From Thermocrinis jamiesonii (GTDB taxonomy: Bacteria; Aquificota; Aquificia; Aquificales; Aquificaceae), in assembly GCF_000702425.1 (NCBI RefSeq), contig NZ_JNIE01000002.1, positions 310,001 through 374,000 on the forward strand: a DNA stretch of 64,000 nucleotides, written 5' to 3'. Numbering within the stretch: the first letter of the stretch is position 1; each line of letters opens with the position of its first letter. The notes beneath the pieces are model-generated. The model ran no database searches, was not told where the DNA came from, and worked only from the letters and a program-made list of their open reading frames with translations. Made by a program: the position numbers and the translations under genes. This document shows, in pieces, positions 37,127-46,760 of the stretch.

Positions 37127-38068
37127 CTATTTCTCATCCGACTTATAAACTACTTTAAGGGCATAATCTATGAGTATTTGAATTGGCTTTCTGTTAAGAT
37201 TTGGGTCCAAGAAAGGAACAGCATAGGGAGAGGTGTTAAGCTTTCTAAGGTCTTCATCCGATAGGTTTTGTTCTATCTTTTTTCCTGCCTTTGTTCCCCC
37301 TAATTTTCTTCCTACAGCCTTCGTATTCTGAAGGTTAAAGCCTAAGATCTTTAAAGCCTTCCTAACTGCAAGGGAAGAGGTGTAAGACACCCATACACCC
37401 TCTGGCTTTAGAAAGCTCGTCACCCTTTTTAAAAAGTCCAGACTCCAAAGTTCTGGATTCTTGTATGGGGAAAAGGCATCATGGAAAATAGCGTCCGCTT
37501 GAAAGTCCTTTACCTCTTGAACTTTCTCCCTTGCGTCACCTAAAAGAAGCTTAAAGCTTATTCCTTCCTTTTCAAACTCAGGCAGATTATCCCAAAGCAT
37601 GCGCCAATAAGGTCTGTACTCTTCAGGTGGAGGTAAAACTTCTTCAAGCAGTGTTTTTTCAAAAGAAAGAATCTGAATATTCACCTTTTTGTTTATATCC
37701 CTTAACTTTTTAATAAGAACTGCGGTGTTGTATCCTAAACCAAAACCCACATCCACCACCGTTATAAGCTTTGCACTTTCTGCCTTTTGGAGAAGGTCTG
37801 AAGGCTCTATGAACTTTTCTATGCATTCTGTAATTGCACCTGCGGTTATGCTGTGGTAAGGCTCTCCATAGTTCTGATCTACAAAAGTAAAAGAGCAGTC
37901 TTTGGTTTTGACCCAACCTTTACCTTCAACCGAAGGTTTTAACCAACCCTTTAAGGTTTTCAAAACTTCCCTTTTTTGCCCTTCTTCTAAGCGGTATCCT
38001 TCTTCTATCAAAAACTTTTCTAACTCTTCTTCAAGTAGTTGATCCCTCTTCGTCAAGGTAGAAAACAT
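37127..38068 (-). CDS. mnmD: MnmD-type (DUF752) tRNA wobble-uridine methyltransferase
   Basis: 313 aa. The SAM-binding motif is VVDVGFGLGYNTAVL and the catalytic region is FHDAFSPYKNPELWS, both characteristic of the MnmC methyltransferase domain. The FAD oxidoreductase domain of classical MnmC is absent, as in the characterised Aquifex DUF752 enzyme. It would methylate aminomethyluridine at position 34 of tRNAs to give mnm5U. The annotated ATG at 38068 overlaps bpsA by 38 bases and lacks a ribosome binding site. An in-frame TTG at 38056 is an alternative. Confidence 0.85.
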   Translation of the reverse strand: MFSTLTKRDQLLEEELEKFLIEEGYRLEEGQKREVLKTLKGWLKPSVEGKGWVKTKDCSFTFVDQNYGEPYHSITAGAITECIEKFIEPSDLLQKAESAKLITVVDVGFGLGYNTAVLIKKLRDINKKVNIQILSFEKTLLEEVLPPPEEYRPYWRMLWDNLPEFEKEGISFKLLLGDAREKVQEVKDFQADAIFHDAFSPYKNPELWSLDFLKRVTSFLKPEGVWVSYTSSLAVRKALKILGFNLQNTKAVGRKLGGTKAGKKIEQNLSDEDLRKLNTSPYAVPFLDPNLNRKPIQILIDYALKVVYKSDEK

Positions 38069-39098
38069 TGTCAGATATTACTTCGTTCCACCTTTTAAAA
38101 CCAGGGAGGACTTCCACTCTGTACCAGGCGGATTTATACCATATGGTTTTGGGATCTTTTTTCACAGGCGCCAGCTCTGCTGCCTTTGTTTCCTTATGGT
38201 AATCCCAAGTTATATAGTGATTGAAGTCCTGCACTATGTCAGTTATGGCTACTCCAAACTCCGATGTTAGGGCTATCTGAAAGTCCCTCCAGCGGAAGAC
38301 GGAAGAATCTCTAAGTGTTAGACCAAAGTAACCCACTCCTCCCTCTTCTCTGAGAGTTGCTATTCCCCTTCCTATGAAGGCTCTGAAGGCTGGCAAAGTC
38401 TCCGGTGGATCAGACACGAAAACGTCAAACTTTCCCAGCATTTCCTGTGGAAACGGATTTCTTAGGTCCCAAACCCTTGCCTCCGCATTGTCTATGCCAA
38501 GCTCTTTGAATATTCTGTTGTCAAAGTCAATAAGCCTTTTGTCTATGTCTATAACCAACACGCTCCTTGCCTTTCTTGTTAGCGCAATTGCCAAGCCTGT
38601 TAGGTCATCCTCCGCACCAAGCACTATTATGTCTTTGTTTCTCAGGTCTCCACGGGAGTCAATAAAGAGCACTCTTGCTATGGTGGTCTCTGGTGTAACA
38701 GATCCTTGGTCATAATCCCTTATAGCCTTTGGTCTGTCTTTGGTTAGCTGTATAAACTCTCTGTATAGCTCTATATCAGCATAAAAAGGTATGCCCCTAC
38801 CTTCGCAAGCTTTACAGGTGTAATCCGTAAAGGGCTCTATTCCCAGCTCTCTAACAAGGTCAAAGCCCTTTTGAGTTAATCTTAAGTTTTCTTCGTCGTC
38901 TATAAACAAAATGCCTTCTTCTATAAGCACCTTTACTATACCGGATGCGGCAGGCACCGGCAGGTCAGACATATCTATAATTTCCCAAAAATCTCCACTT
39001 TTTTGAACTGCGGACAGCACTGCTTCTACATTCCTTTTGTAAATTCTCACTCCACTTAGCTCTCTTGCCCTATTGGCAAGTTCTACCAAGGTTTTCAT
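38031..39098 (-). CDS. bpsA: branched-chain polyamine synthase (N4-bis(aminopropyl)spermidine synthase)
   Basis: About 355 aa. After an N-terminal winged-helix-like region (residues ~1-80) come YDQGSVTPETTIARVLFI, the nucleotide-binding VLGAEDDLTGLAIAL and DIDKRLIDF, and the catalytic SDPPET. BpsA adds aminopropyl groups to spermidine to make branched polyamines that thermophiles use to stabilise nucleic acids. Its by-product methylthioadenosine is the substrate of MtnP (25230). The GTG at 39104 is possible, but AGGAGG is better placed for the ATG at 39098. Two Cys (YTCKACEGRG) may bind zinc. Confidence 0.88.
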   Translation of the reverse strand: MKTLVELANRARELSGVRIYKRNVEAVLSAVQKSGDFWEIIDMSDLPVPAASGIVKVLIEEGILFIDDEENLRLTQKGFDLVRELGIEPFTDYTCKACEGRGIPFYADIELYREFIQLTKDRPKAIRDYDQGSVTPETTIARVLFIDSRGDLRNKDIIVLGAEDDLTGLAIALTRKARSVLVIDIDKRLIDFDNRIFKELGIDNAEARVWDLRNPFPQEMLGKFDVFVSDPPETLPAFRAFIGRGIATLREEGGVGYFGLTLRDSSVFRWRDFQIALTSEFGVAITDIVQDFNHYITWDYHKETKAAELAPVKKDPKTIWYKSAWYRVEVLPGFKRWNEVISDNVFYLDEEGSTT

Positions 39099-39227
39099 GC
39101 ACACCTCCTAAAATAGGCTTAGATGTTTTATTTTAACACAGGCGTTGCAATAAATTGTAAAAATAGATTTGCGTAAAAGCCATAAACTTATTTTGTATGA
39201 CCTAGGTTTTCTGTATCTTACTCTTTG

Positions 39228-40697
39228 ATGGAGATGTTTGACTATGCTGTCGTAGGAGGAGGTGTTGGTGGTGTGCTGGCCTCTGCTTTGCTTAGCAAGC
39301 TTGGTAGGTCCGTGATCCTTTTTGAGAGCCTTTCTTATCTGGGAGGTTGTGCTGGCACCTTCAAAAAGGATGGTTTTTATTACAACGCGGGAGCTACCAC
39401 CATAACAGGCTTAGAAGAGCCTATGCCTCTGGGAAAGATACTAAGCTTTCTTGAGGTTTCTCCAGCTTTAAAGGAACTCCCTATGTCTATGCAAGTGCTT
39501 GTGATGGATAAAAGGATCAATCTTTGGTGGGATTCTGAAAGGCTTTTGCAGGAGTTGGATAGCAACTTTAAAGGAGTGGCAAACTACAAACTGCTGTCTG
39601 AGTTAAAAAGTTCTTCCCATAGGCTTTGGCAAACTCTTTGGAAGTTCTTACCTTTTTCTGGATACACCAGCATATTAGGGTTCTTTTTAAGACATCCCTT
39701 TGAAGCTATACAACAACTGCTCTGGTATGCAAGAGGTGGTCAAACTTTCAAAAGTTATATAGCCGGACACCAAGATTATCGGCTGTTGCTTGACTATATA
39801 TCTTTAATAACCTCCCAGGGATTTTTGAAAGAAGTGTCTTACGCGGTTGCCCTTTTGGGCCTTTCCTATCCTATAAACAAAACTTACTACTCCTTTGGTG
39901 GCATGTCCAACCTGATTGAAAGCATAGCAAAGGTTATACCAACGATATACAGAAAAACCACTGTTTTTAAAGTGATCAAGGCTGATGGGTACTTCCTGCT
40001 GGAAACATCCAAGGGGCAGTTCAGAGCAAAGAGGGTAATACTAAACACGACCATCTGGAATTTAGAAGACCTTGTAGAAATAGATTCTGTAAAAGAATTT
40101 TCAAGAAAGGCTAAGAGAGTTTATTCCAAAGCCTGGTCTGCAATAACCCTTTATGCAAAGGTAAAAAAAGAACGTGCTAAGGACCTTCCCAGCCACATAC
40201 TTATCTTGGAAGAAGAGCCCCTTAGCGTGGGCGGGACCAAGGAGCTTTTCCTTTCTCTTTCTTTGCCCGAAGATAGTACAATGTCTTCCCAAGAGTATCT
40301 GAGCTTGACTGTATCCACACACGCGCGTCCTGAACTCTGGGAAAACATAACGAAGGAAGACTACGAAATGCGAAAAGAACTCATCAAGGAGGAGATATTA
40401 TGTAAAATTTACAAAAAGCTTCCAGCTTTAAAAGGTGCAATACAGAATGCCTTTGTGGGTACGCCAAAGACCTTTGAAAGATACACCAAAAGATACAAAG
40501 GTTTGGTGGGAGGAGTTCCTATGGTTCGCAAGTATTTTCCCTTTCGCTATCCACTTCCCTTTACAACGGTGGATGGCTTATTCTTGGTAGGTGATACGGT
40601 CTTCCCCGGTCAGGGTCTGCTGGGAGTTTCGGTAGGAGTAATAAACCTTCTGCTCTCTATAGAAAAGGACTTTAGAAAATGCTGGAACTACGCTTAA
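39228..40697 (+). CDS. CrtI/CrtISO-like FAD-dependent oxidoreductase
   Basis: About 489 aa. The N-terminal dinucleotide fold is FDYAVVGGGVGGVLASALL, followed by ESLSYLGGCAGTF and FYYNAGATTITG, as in phytoene desaturases and carotenoid isomerases. The C-terminal FAD motif is DGLFLVGDTVFPGQGLLGVSVG. The substrate cannot be told from sequence; carotenoid or other polyprenoid oxidation is the family expectation. The start could be ATG at 39228 or 39234. The 3' end overlaps the histidine kinase gene by 19 bases. The upstream gap (39105-39227) is AT-rich without a clear promoter. Confidence 0.82.
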   Translation: MEMFDYAVVGGGVGGVLASALLSKLGRSVILFESLSYLGGCAGTFKKDGFYYNAGATTITGLEEPMPLGKILSFLEVSPALKELPMSMQVLVMDKRINLWWDSERLLQELDSNFKGVANYKLLSELKSSSHRLWQTLWKFLPFSGYTSILGFFLRHPFEAIQQLLWYARGGQTFKSYIAGHQDYRLLLDYISLITSQGFLKEVSYAVALLGLSYPINKTYYSFGGMSNLIESIAKVIPTIYRKTTVFKVIKADGYFLLETSKGQFRAKRVILNTTIWNLEDLVEIDSVKEFSRKAKRVYSKAWSAITLYAKVKKERAKDLPSHILILEEEPLSVGGTKELFLSLSLPEDSTMSSQEYLSLTVSTHARPELWENITKEDYEMRKELIKEEILCKIYKKLPALKGAIQNAFVGTPKTFERYTKRYKGLVGGVPMVRKYFPFRYPLPFTTVDGLFLVGDTVFPGQGLLGVSVGVINLLLSIEKDFRKCWNYA

Positions 40698-41704
40698 GAG
40701 AATGGGTATACATAATGCTTTTTGCCTTGCTGATGGGCGCCTGCATGGGCACCTTTGTCGGCTTTCTGATCTCAGATAGCTGGCCTACTTATGCTCTTTC
40801 TGGAGCTATTATAGGTTTTTTCATATTTATCCTATCCCTGATTACCACCGAATTAAACAATAGGGTCCTTATAAAAAGGATACCTAAGCTCCTTAGAATA
40901 CCATTTAGCCTCGCACTTGCCTACCTTTCGGGATTTTTCGGTGGTTATATAGGCTACATACTTTGCAGGTACATTGCCCTTCTGGACATTGAACTTAAAC
41001 AGTTCCAGTTAATAGTTTCTTTGAACGTTCTCGGAATACTTACCGCATCGGTTGGTTTTTTGATATATCTGATAGTAATTTCTAAAAGAGAATGGGAACG
41101 ACTAAAGCTTAGATTAGTTACCCAAGAGCTCAAAAACTTAGAGCTTCAGATAAACCCTCACTTTCTTTTCAACATCCTAAACGCCATAGCGGAGCTGGTT
41201 TCCACAAACCCAGAGGAGGCAGAAAAGGCGTTGATTAACTTTTCCAAGTTCTTGAGGAAAACCCTCTACTCGGACTTCCTTATCACCCTCAGGGAAGAAC
41301 TGGAAAACCTAAAGGAATACTGGAGTATAGTTAAACTTAGAGTAAGAGAAAGAGTAAGTCTTGAAATACAAACGCAAGAAGACGTAGATTTAGAGGTGAA
41401 AGTACCCAAGTTTTGTGTGCAGATGCTTGTGGAAAACGCCCTAAAACATGGATTAAAGTGGCAAGCTGGAATTATAAAGGTGGTTGTAAGGCAAAAGGAT
41501 AGAAAGCTTTTCATCGAGGTGATGGACAACGGCGTAGGATTTAATAATCTAAAGGAAGGTGTTGGACTTAAAAATGTAAAAGACAGGTTAGCTTTAATAG
41601 GCGGGAAGCTTGATTATTACAGAGAAAGAGAGTTTTCGGTATTCAGAGTAGAGATAAGTCAAAGCACTTCAAGCCAAAACAGGTTTATCAAGTCAAGTCC
41701 CTGA
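40679..41704 (+). CDS. LytS/YehU-type sensor histidine kinase
   Basis: 341 aa. Four membrane segments occupy residues ~10-135. The His_kinase domain follows, with the phosphoacceptor in LQINPHFLFNILNAI (H161), and then an ATPase domain with VENALKHGLKW (N box) and DNGVGFNNLKEGVGLKNVKDRL (G boxes). There is no large sensor domain, so the signal is probably sensed in the membrane. The cognate regulator is probably the LytTR protein encoded 340 bases away on the opposite strand. Confidence 0.9.
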   Translation: MLELRLREWVYIMLFALLMGACMGTFVGFLISDSWPTYALSGAIIGFFIFILSLITTELNNRVLIKRIPKLLRIPFSLALAYLSGFFGGYIGYILCRYIALLDIELKQFQLIVSLNVLGILTASVGFLIYLIVISKREWERLKLRLVTQELKNLELQINPHFLFNILNAIAELVSTNPEEAEKALINFSKFLRKTLYSDFLITLREELENLKEYWSIVKLRVRERVSLEIQTQEDVDLEVKVPKFCVQMLVENALKHGLKWQAGIIKVVVRQKDRKLFIEVMDNGVGFNNLKEGVGLKNVKDRLALIGGKLDYYREREFSVFRVEISQSTSSQNRFIKSSP

Positions 41705-41976
41705 ATTGCAACAGCCTCCACCTTTCCAAACATAAAATATCTGTCTAACTGAAGACTACCCTTTGGAAGATGATACTTTATACCATTTTGGTAGTTAAGA
41801 ATCCTCGCATCCTCTTCCACAAGCTTTGGGTAATCTTTACCAAGAACAAAAAAGTTCAGTTTACCAAAAACTGTTTCCACAAAAATTTTACTTGGTACGT
41901 AGTCAAGCTCAAATACTAAGCTATCGTATAAGTTCAAAAAACCACCTACCTTACCGTCATAGATGACCTGTTTCAT
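41659..41976 (-). CDS. small protein of unknown function
   Basis: About 105 aa from ATG at 41976 (an in-frame TTG lies at 41985). It is soluble and mixed alpha/beta, with segments such as KIFVETVFGKLNFFVLGKDY and FGKVEAVAIQGLDLINLF. The 3' end overlaps the convergent histidine kinase gene by 46 bases. No ribosome binding site is obvious. The balanced amino acid composition and lack of low-complexity runs favour a real gene, but I do not recognise a family. Confidence 0.5.
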   Translation of the reverse strand: MKQVIYDGKVGGFLNLYDSLVFELDYVPSKIFVETVFGKLNFFVLGKDYPKLVEEDARILNYQNGIKYHLPKGSLQLDRYFMFGKVEAVAIQGLDLINLFWLEVL

Positions 41977-42044
41977 AAGAAACAAGATCTGTACTTACAG
42001 CAACTTTTGTATTCTTGTTTTTACAGATAGATTTTGTTTTATGT

Positions 42045-42773
42045 CTATATATCAAAGAACTCTCTCAAGTTCTTTGCTCCTTCTCTACTGGTTTCTATTG
42101 TATCGTTTATGTCTTTAAAGAAGATTCTGTATTTGCTTTGCTCCCCAGATTTTAGTTTTGCAACCTTGTTTAGATTAACTAAGTAGGATCTGTGCACTCT
42201 GAAGAAATTGTAATGTTTTAGAGCATCTTCCAGCTCGTATAGTTTTTTTGAAATGGGATAAAATCCCTCTTTAGTTCTTATTTCCGATTCTCCAGAATCT
42301 GCCTTTATGTAATATATGTCTTCTGGTGAAAGGAGCACAACAGTAGTGCCCATCTTCACAGGAATGATGAAATTTATCTTTTTTAAAAAGTTATCCAAAA
42401 CTTGTTTGTTTTGCTCTCTTCTACTTAGAGCTTTCTCTATGGCTTGGATAAACTCATCCTTTGTGAAAGGTTTAAGAAGGTAATCTACTGCATTTAGCTT
42501 GAAGGCTTCCACTGCGTACTCTTGGTAAGCTGTGGTGAATATTACTGCAGGAGGCTTTTCCAAAGACATGGACTCCTTTGCTACCTGAAGACCGTAACCA
42601 TCTGGTAGCCTTATATCAAGTATCAAAACGTCTGGTTTGTAAGCGTGTAGCTTTTGAATAGCTTCTTTCACAGACTGAGCAGTTTCAAAAGACTCATAAC
42701 CAGCCTCCCTGAGAAATCTGATTATTCTTTCCATTGCCAAAGGTTCATCTTCTACTACAAGCATTCTACTCAT
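42045..42773 (-). CDS. LytTR-type response regulator (AlgR/LytT-like)
   Basis: 242 aa. The receiver domain (1-120) has the phosphorylation site D53 in VLILDIRLPDG, the acidic pocket VVEDEP and the Lys in LLKPF. The LytTR DNA-binding domain (about 135-240) has YYIKADSGESEIRTKEG and FRVHRSYLVNLNKV. It most likely pairs with the LytS-type kinase at 40679. Targets are unknown; the promoters upstream of small genes nearby are possible. ATG at 42773. Confidence 0.92.
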   Translation of the reverse strand: MSRMLVVEDEPLAMERIIRFLREAGYESFETAQSVKEAIQKLHAYKPDVLILDIRLPDGYGLQVAKESMSLEKPPAVIFTTAYQEYAVEAFKLNAVDYLLKPFTKDEFIQAIEKALSRREQNKQVLDNFLKKINFIIPVKMGTTVVLLSPEDIYYIKADSGESEIRTKEGFYPISKKLYELEDALKHYNFFRVHRSYLVNLNKVAKLKSGEQSKYRIFFKDINDTIETSREGAKNLREFFDI

Positions 42774-42873
42774 GGAATATAAATTTATAAAACATTTGTT
42801 TCATCTGAATCTAACTTAATTTTCATTTAGCTACTGATATTTGCTGTTTATTGTTTATTTTTTGTTTTCTTGG

Positions 42874-42886
42874 GGGGGAGACCCCC
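42874..42886. terminator. GC hairpin after the 34-aa gene
   Basis: GGGGG-AGA-CCCCC forms a short stem on either strand about 25 bases downstream of the small gene's stop. The following minus-strand bases are A-rich rather than T-rich, so intrinsic termination is uncertain. Confidence 0.3.
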
Positions 42887-42911
42887 AGAACAGGCTTTGG
42901 TGGTTTTCTGC

Positions 42912-43016
42912 TCAGCTAGCGGACCATCTGCCCAGGAAGAAAACTAAAGTGATTCCGATTATATGGACAATCCACCAACCTATTCTCATAAACCTAAAAG
43001 GCTCTGGTAGCATCAT
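42912..43016 (-). CDS. 34-aa single-span membrane protein
   Basis: AAGGAGGTGAGACC precedes ATGATG at 43016, a near-perfect ribosome binding site at seven bases. The product is MMLPEPFRFMRIGWWIVHI then IGITLVFFLGRWSAS: one membrane span flanked by Arg/Trp residues. A GC hairpin (42874-42886) lies downstream. The protein resembles small oxidase or transporter subunits in layout only. It stands alone between the LytTR gene and lysS, and its function is unknown. Confidence 0.6.
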   Translation of the reverse strand: MMLPEPFRFMRIGWWIVHIIGITLVFFLGRWSAS

Positions 43017-43095
43017 GGTCTCACCTCCTTTTGAGTTTAGTTATAACTGTAAATTAAAATCCAAACCCTTCTTTTGGGTTTGCACTTATTTCCTT

Positions 43096-43123
43096 TTGAG
43101 AGTTTAGAGTATCATTTTATACA
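43096..43123 (+). promoter_or_regulatory. putative lysS promoter
   Basis: TTGAGA (43096-43101), 16 bases, TATACA (43118-43123), 26 bases before the lysS ATG. Plausible but not perfect boxes. Confidence 0.4.
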
Positions 43124-43149
43124 CAAAGCTTTGATAAAATACTTCACTT

Positions 43150-44862
43150 ATGGAAAAATCAAGAGTTGAAAAGCTAAGCAGGATTAAAGAGCAGAACTAC
43201 GCCTATCCCTACTCTTACGACATAAGCGGAAACCTTGGGGACATAAGAAAGAGATACGAAAAAGATCCACCACCCAACAAAAAGGTTAAGATCCGGGGAA
43301 AAGTGAAAAGGATTTCAAAGCAGGATGATATGTTTGTGATAAGGTTGGAGGACTTAGAGGCTAAGGTGGAGATTTGGGTAAGAACCGCACATCAGCTGGA
43401 ACAGGGCAAAGAGGTAGTTTTGGAAGGGATCCTCACAAGATTGGATGGTAGGCTCTTTTTGGATTCCGCTACGCTTTCTGAAGGGGACTGTTTGAATGTT
43501 TTGGATGTAAAAAAAGAATACGACCTTGAGCCAGAGCCAGAAGAGATTTCTGTAGCGGGGAGGGTAATAACTTTGCGCTCAATGGGAAAAGCGGTCTTCG
43601 CCCATATTCAGGATGCAACAGGAAAGCTTCAGATATACCTAAGGCAGGATCTGTTGGGGGAAACGTCCTTTAAAGAGTTTGAGGAGATAGTAGATCCTGG
43701 AGACATAATAGGGGTTAGAGGTACTCTTTTTAGGACAAACACCGGAGAGCTTACGGTGGAGGTAAAGGATTGGAAACTTCTTGCCAAAAGTTTGCACCCT
43801 TTACCCGAAAAGTGGCACGGTCTAAAGGACGTGGAAGTAAGATACAGGCAAAGATACTTGGATCTGATAGCCAATGAAAAAAGCAGAAGGATCTTTTTCT
43901 TAAGGTATAGGCTAATATCTGAGCTTAGAAAATTTTTGGATTCCAAAGGTTTCATTGAGGTGGAAACTCCAATACTACAGCCCATAGCCTCTGGAGCAAA
44001 CGCCAAACCCTTTATCACCTATCACAATTACTTAGAGCAGAACCTATACCTCAGAATAGCTCCGGAGCTTTACCTAAAACGCTTGGTAGTAGGAGGTTTT
44101 AATAAGGTCTATGAAATAGGCAAAAACTTTCGTAATGAAGGGGTGGATACTACCCACAACCCTGAATTTACCATGCTTGAGTTTTACTGCGCCTATTGGG
44201 ATTACAACAACCTTATGTCCTTTACAGAAGAACTCTTTTCTTATCTTCTAACCACCCTTATGGGAAGCCTTAAGATAAAGTATCAGGGCAAGGAATTGGA
44301 CTTTACGCCCCCCTACAAAAGATACTCCTACTTCCAACTTTTAGAAGAAAAGACGGGTAAGGATAAGGATTTTTTCCTAAGAGATCTGGATGGACTTAGA
44401 AAGCTGGCAATAGAGCTTGGCATACCAAGGGCTGAGACACTAACCCATGCCAAGCTTATAGACAAGGTTTTTGACGTGCTGGTGGAGGACGAACTGTGGG
44501 GACCTTGTTTTGTGGTGGATTTTCCTAAGATCCTCTCTCCTTTGGCAAAGACCCACAGAAAGGATCCAGATTTGGTAGAGAGATTTGAGCTTTTTGTAGC
44601 AGGCAAAGAAATAGCCAATGCGTATACGGAGTTAAACGATCCCTTTGAACAAAGGGAAAGGTTTTTAGAGCAGTTAAAGGAGAAAGAAATGGGAGACGAG
44701 GAAGCGATGGCTATGGATGAGGACTTTATAAGGGCATTGGAGTATGGTATGCCTCCAACCGCTGGAGAGGGCATAGGCATAGATAGGTTGGTTATGCTTT
44801 TGTCAGATGTGGATTCCATAAGGGAGGTTATACTCTTCCCCGCACTCAGACAAAGTCTATAA
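43150..44862 (+). CDS. lysS: lysyl-tRNA synthetase, class II, with extra N-terminal OB domain
   Basis: 570 aa against about 500 in most bacteria. The canonical anticodon-binding OB fold is at ~135-210 ([20 protein letters not shown]), and the class II catalytic core follows with [20 protein letters not shown] (motif 2) and [15 protein letters not shown] (motif 3). Before it, residues ~43-110 ([20 protein letters not shown], then [17 protein letters not shown]) look like a second OB fold in tandem. The enzyme charges tRNA-Lys. The doubled OB region may help tRNA binding at high temperature. Confidence 0.93.
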   Translation: MEKSRVEKLSRIKEQNYAYPYSYDISGNLGDIRKRYEKDPPPNKKVKIRGKVKRISKQDDMFVIRLEDLEAKVEIWVRTAHQLEQGKEVVLEGILTRLDGRLFLDSATLSEGDCLNVLDVKKEYDLEPEPEEISVAGRVITLRSMGKAVFAHIQDATGKLQIYLRQDLLGETSFKEFEEIVDPGDIIGVRGTLFRTNTGELTVEVKDWKLLAKSLHPLPEKWHGLKDVEVRYRQRYLDLIANEKSRRIFFLRYRLISELRKFLDSKGFIEVETPILQPIASGANAKPFITYHNYLEQNLYLRIAPELYLKRLVVGGFNKVYEIGKNFRNEGVDTTHNPEFTMLEFYCAYWDYNNLMSFTEELFSYLLTTLMGSLKIKYQGKELDFTPPYKRYSYFQLLEEKTGKDKDFFLRDLDGLRKLAIELGIPRAETLTHAKLIDKVFDVLVEDELWGPCFVVDFPKILSPLAKTHRKDPDLVERFELFVAGKEIANAYTELNDPFEQRERFLEQLKEKEMGDEEAMAMDEDFIRALEYGMPPTAGEGIGIDRLVMLLSDVDSIREVILFPALRQSL

Positions 44863-44929
44863 CTCAAGCGGTAGGTTTTTTAACAAATTCTTATAATGTT
44901 ATAAGCTAACCTTTTAAAGGAGGTGTGCC

Positions 44930-46222
44930 GTGAGTAAGCATGTGGTAATACTTGGTGGTGGAATAGGTGGATTAGCAACCGCTTATAACCTCAGGCGCTT
45001 AGACAAAAGCCTAAGAATAACCGTAGTATCAGGCAGACCCTACTTTGGCTTTACGCCTTCTTATCCACACTTAGCTTTGGGGTGGAGAAGGTTTGAGGAC
45101 ATAACTATCCCCCTTGGAAGCCTGCTTCCCAAACACGGTATTGATTACGTGCCGGAAAACGGAGAAAGAATAGACCCAGACAACAACAAGCTTTGGACCA
45201 CCTCTGGAAAGGAGATAGGATACGACTACTTGGTCATTGCTACCGGTCCCAAACTTGTGTTCGGTGCAGAAGGGCAGGAACAATACTCCACTTCCGTATG
45301 TACCGCAGAGCATGCCTTAGAACTTCAAAAGAAACTGGAAGAATTTTACAGAAATCCGGGTCCTGTGGTAGTTGGTGCCATACCTGGAGTTAGCTGTTTT
45401 GGACCAGCCTATGAGTTTGCTTTTATGCTACACTACGAGCTAAAGAAAAGAAACCTAAGACACAAAGTCCCTATAACCTACATAACTTCAGAACCCTATG
45501 TGGGACATATGGGACTTGGTGGTGTGGGTCCATCCAGAAGAATAATGGAAGACCTGTTTGCAGAGAGGAGTATAAGGTATGTAAGCAATGTAAAGATCAC
45601 CAAAGTGGAGCCAGATAAGGTAATTTACGAAGACCTAAACGGAAATACATACGAGGAGCCTTGTAAGCTTTCCATGCTTATGCCAAGGTTTATGGGTCCA
45701 GATGTGGTAGCTTCTGCGGGAGATAAGGTAGCAAATCCTGCAAATAAGATGGTTATAGTTAACAAATGCTTTCAGAACCCAACCTACAAAAACATTTATG
45801 GTGTGGGTGTGGTAACTGCCATTCCTCCTGTAGAACAAACGCCTATACCTACAGGCGCACCCAAAACAGGAATGATGATAGAGCAGATGGCAATGGCTGT
45901 AGCAAAAAACATAGTAAGCGATATAAGGAACTCTACAGATAGGTATGCGCCCGAACTTTCTGCCATATGCATAGCTGATATGGGTGCAGATGCAAGCTTT
46001 TTCTATGCAAGGCCAGTCCTTCCCCCAAGGGCGGAGGTCAAATTTGGAAAGGGTAGATGGGCACACCTTGTAAAGTCTGCCTTTGAAAGATACTTTATGT
46101 GGAAAATAGCACGTGGAAACATTGCCCCTTGGTTTGAAGAGGAAGGATTAAAGATATTCTTTGGATCAAAGGGAGTGGTTCTCTGCGCAGATTGTTCTGG
46201 AGCACCCGGACAAGCTTGTTAA
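44930..46222 (+). CDS. sqr: sulfide:quinone oxidoreductase
   Basis: 430 aa from a GTG preceded by AAAGGAGGTG. The FAD-binding fold is HVVILGGGIGGLATAYNLRR. The three redox-active cysteines are at C124, C156 and C347, the same numbers as in the well-studied Aquifex aeolicus enzyme, which also has 430 residues. The C-terminal amphipathic helices (residues ~375-410) and a Cys-rich end (VVLCADCSGAPGQAC) attach to the membrane. It oxidises sulfide to polysulfur and reduces the quinone pool, feeding the respiratory chain that ends in the cox oxidase. Confidence 0.95.
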   Translation: MSKHVVILGGGIGGLATAYNLRRLDKSLRITVVSGRPYFGFTPSYPHLALGWRRFEDITIPLGSLLPKHGIDYVPENGERIDPDNNKLWTTSGKEIGYDYLVIATGPKLVFGAEGQEQYSTSVCTAEHALELQKKLEEFYRNPGPVVVGAIPGVSCFGPAYEFAFMLHYELKKRNLRHKVPITYITSEPYVGHMGLGGVGPSRRIMEDLFAERSIRYVSNVKITKVEPDKVIYEDLNGNTYEEPCKLSMLMPRFMGPDVVASAGDKVANPANKMVIVNKCFQNPTYKNIYGVGVVTAIPPVEQTPIPTGAPKTGMMIEQMAMAVAKNIVSDIRNSTDRYAPELSAICIADMGADASFFYARPVLPPRAEVKFGKGRWAHLVKSAFERYFMWKIARGNIAPWFEEEGLKIFFGSKGVVLCADCSGAPGQAC

Positions 46223-46225
46223 AAA

Positions 46226-46252
46226 AGCGGGGCAAAGCCCCCGCTTTCTTTA
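46226..46252. terminator. bidirectional terminator between sqr and the cytochrome lipoprotein
   Basis: GCGGGGC-AAA-GCCCCCGC followed by TTTCTTTATTT on the plus strand and preceded by AAAAAA for the minus strand. It serves the convergent sqr and cytochrome genes. Confidence 0.8.
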
Positions 46253-46708
46253 TTTAAGCGAGAGTATCCACTGAGCCAACTGCTTTGCCTCTTCTTCTGT
46301 GACATTTTGTGGTGGCATAGGCACATTTCCCCACTCACCCACTCCACCATTTTTGATCTTATGAGCTACCTCATCCACCTTTCCCGCTTCTTTCTTTGCC
46401 ACATCCTTAAAGGCAGGTCCTACCTTCTTTACGTTAATGTCGTGGCAGGCAAAACAGCCCTTTGATTTAGCCAAAGCCTCTGCATTAACAGCGGTAGGTG
46501 CCTGAGCAACAACCTGTGGTTTCTCTTCTTGTTTAGCCTGCTGTTCCTGTGCCTGTTGAGCTGTTTGTTCCTTTGCGGTGGGTTCTTGTTTAGCCTGTTG
46601 TTCCTGTGTTGGTGTGGAAGGCTGTTCAGCCTCTTCCTTAGGCTTTTGTTGGCAAGAAACCGCAAATAAAGCAAGACCTGCCAAACCTGCAACAACTAAG
46701 CGCTTCAT
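46250..46708 (-). CDS. cytochrome c lipoprotein (c-552/c-555-like) with Gln-rich linker
   Basis: 152 aa. The lipoprotein signal ends ALFAVSC (Cys at 19). A flexible Gln/Glu/Lys-rich linker occupies residues 20-70, and a small class I cytochrome domain follows with CFACH (residues ~86-90) and the distal Met in VPMPPQNVT. It would be tethered to the membrane and swing between donors and the terminal oxidase. The linker and CQQKP start resemble the repeat lipoprotein at 35241. AAAGGAGG precedes the ATG. It is divergent from rpsT, with the promoters overlapping in the ~50-base gap. Confidence 0.92.
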   Translation of the reverse strand: MKRLVVAGLAGLALFAVSCQQKPKEEAEQPSTPTQEQQAKQEPTAKEQTAQQAQEQQAKQEEKPQVVAQAPTAVNAEALAKSKGCFACHDINVKKVGPAFKDVAKKEAGKVDEVAHKIKNGGVGEWGNVPMPPQNVTEEEAKQLAQWILSLK

Positions 46709-46760
46709 CTTAAAACCTCCTTTAGAAAGTTTGTTATAATATTATTTTAGGAGGTTGCGC

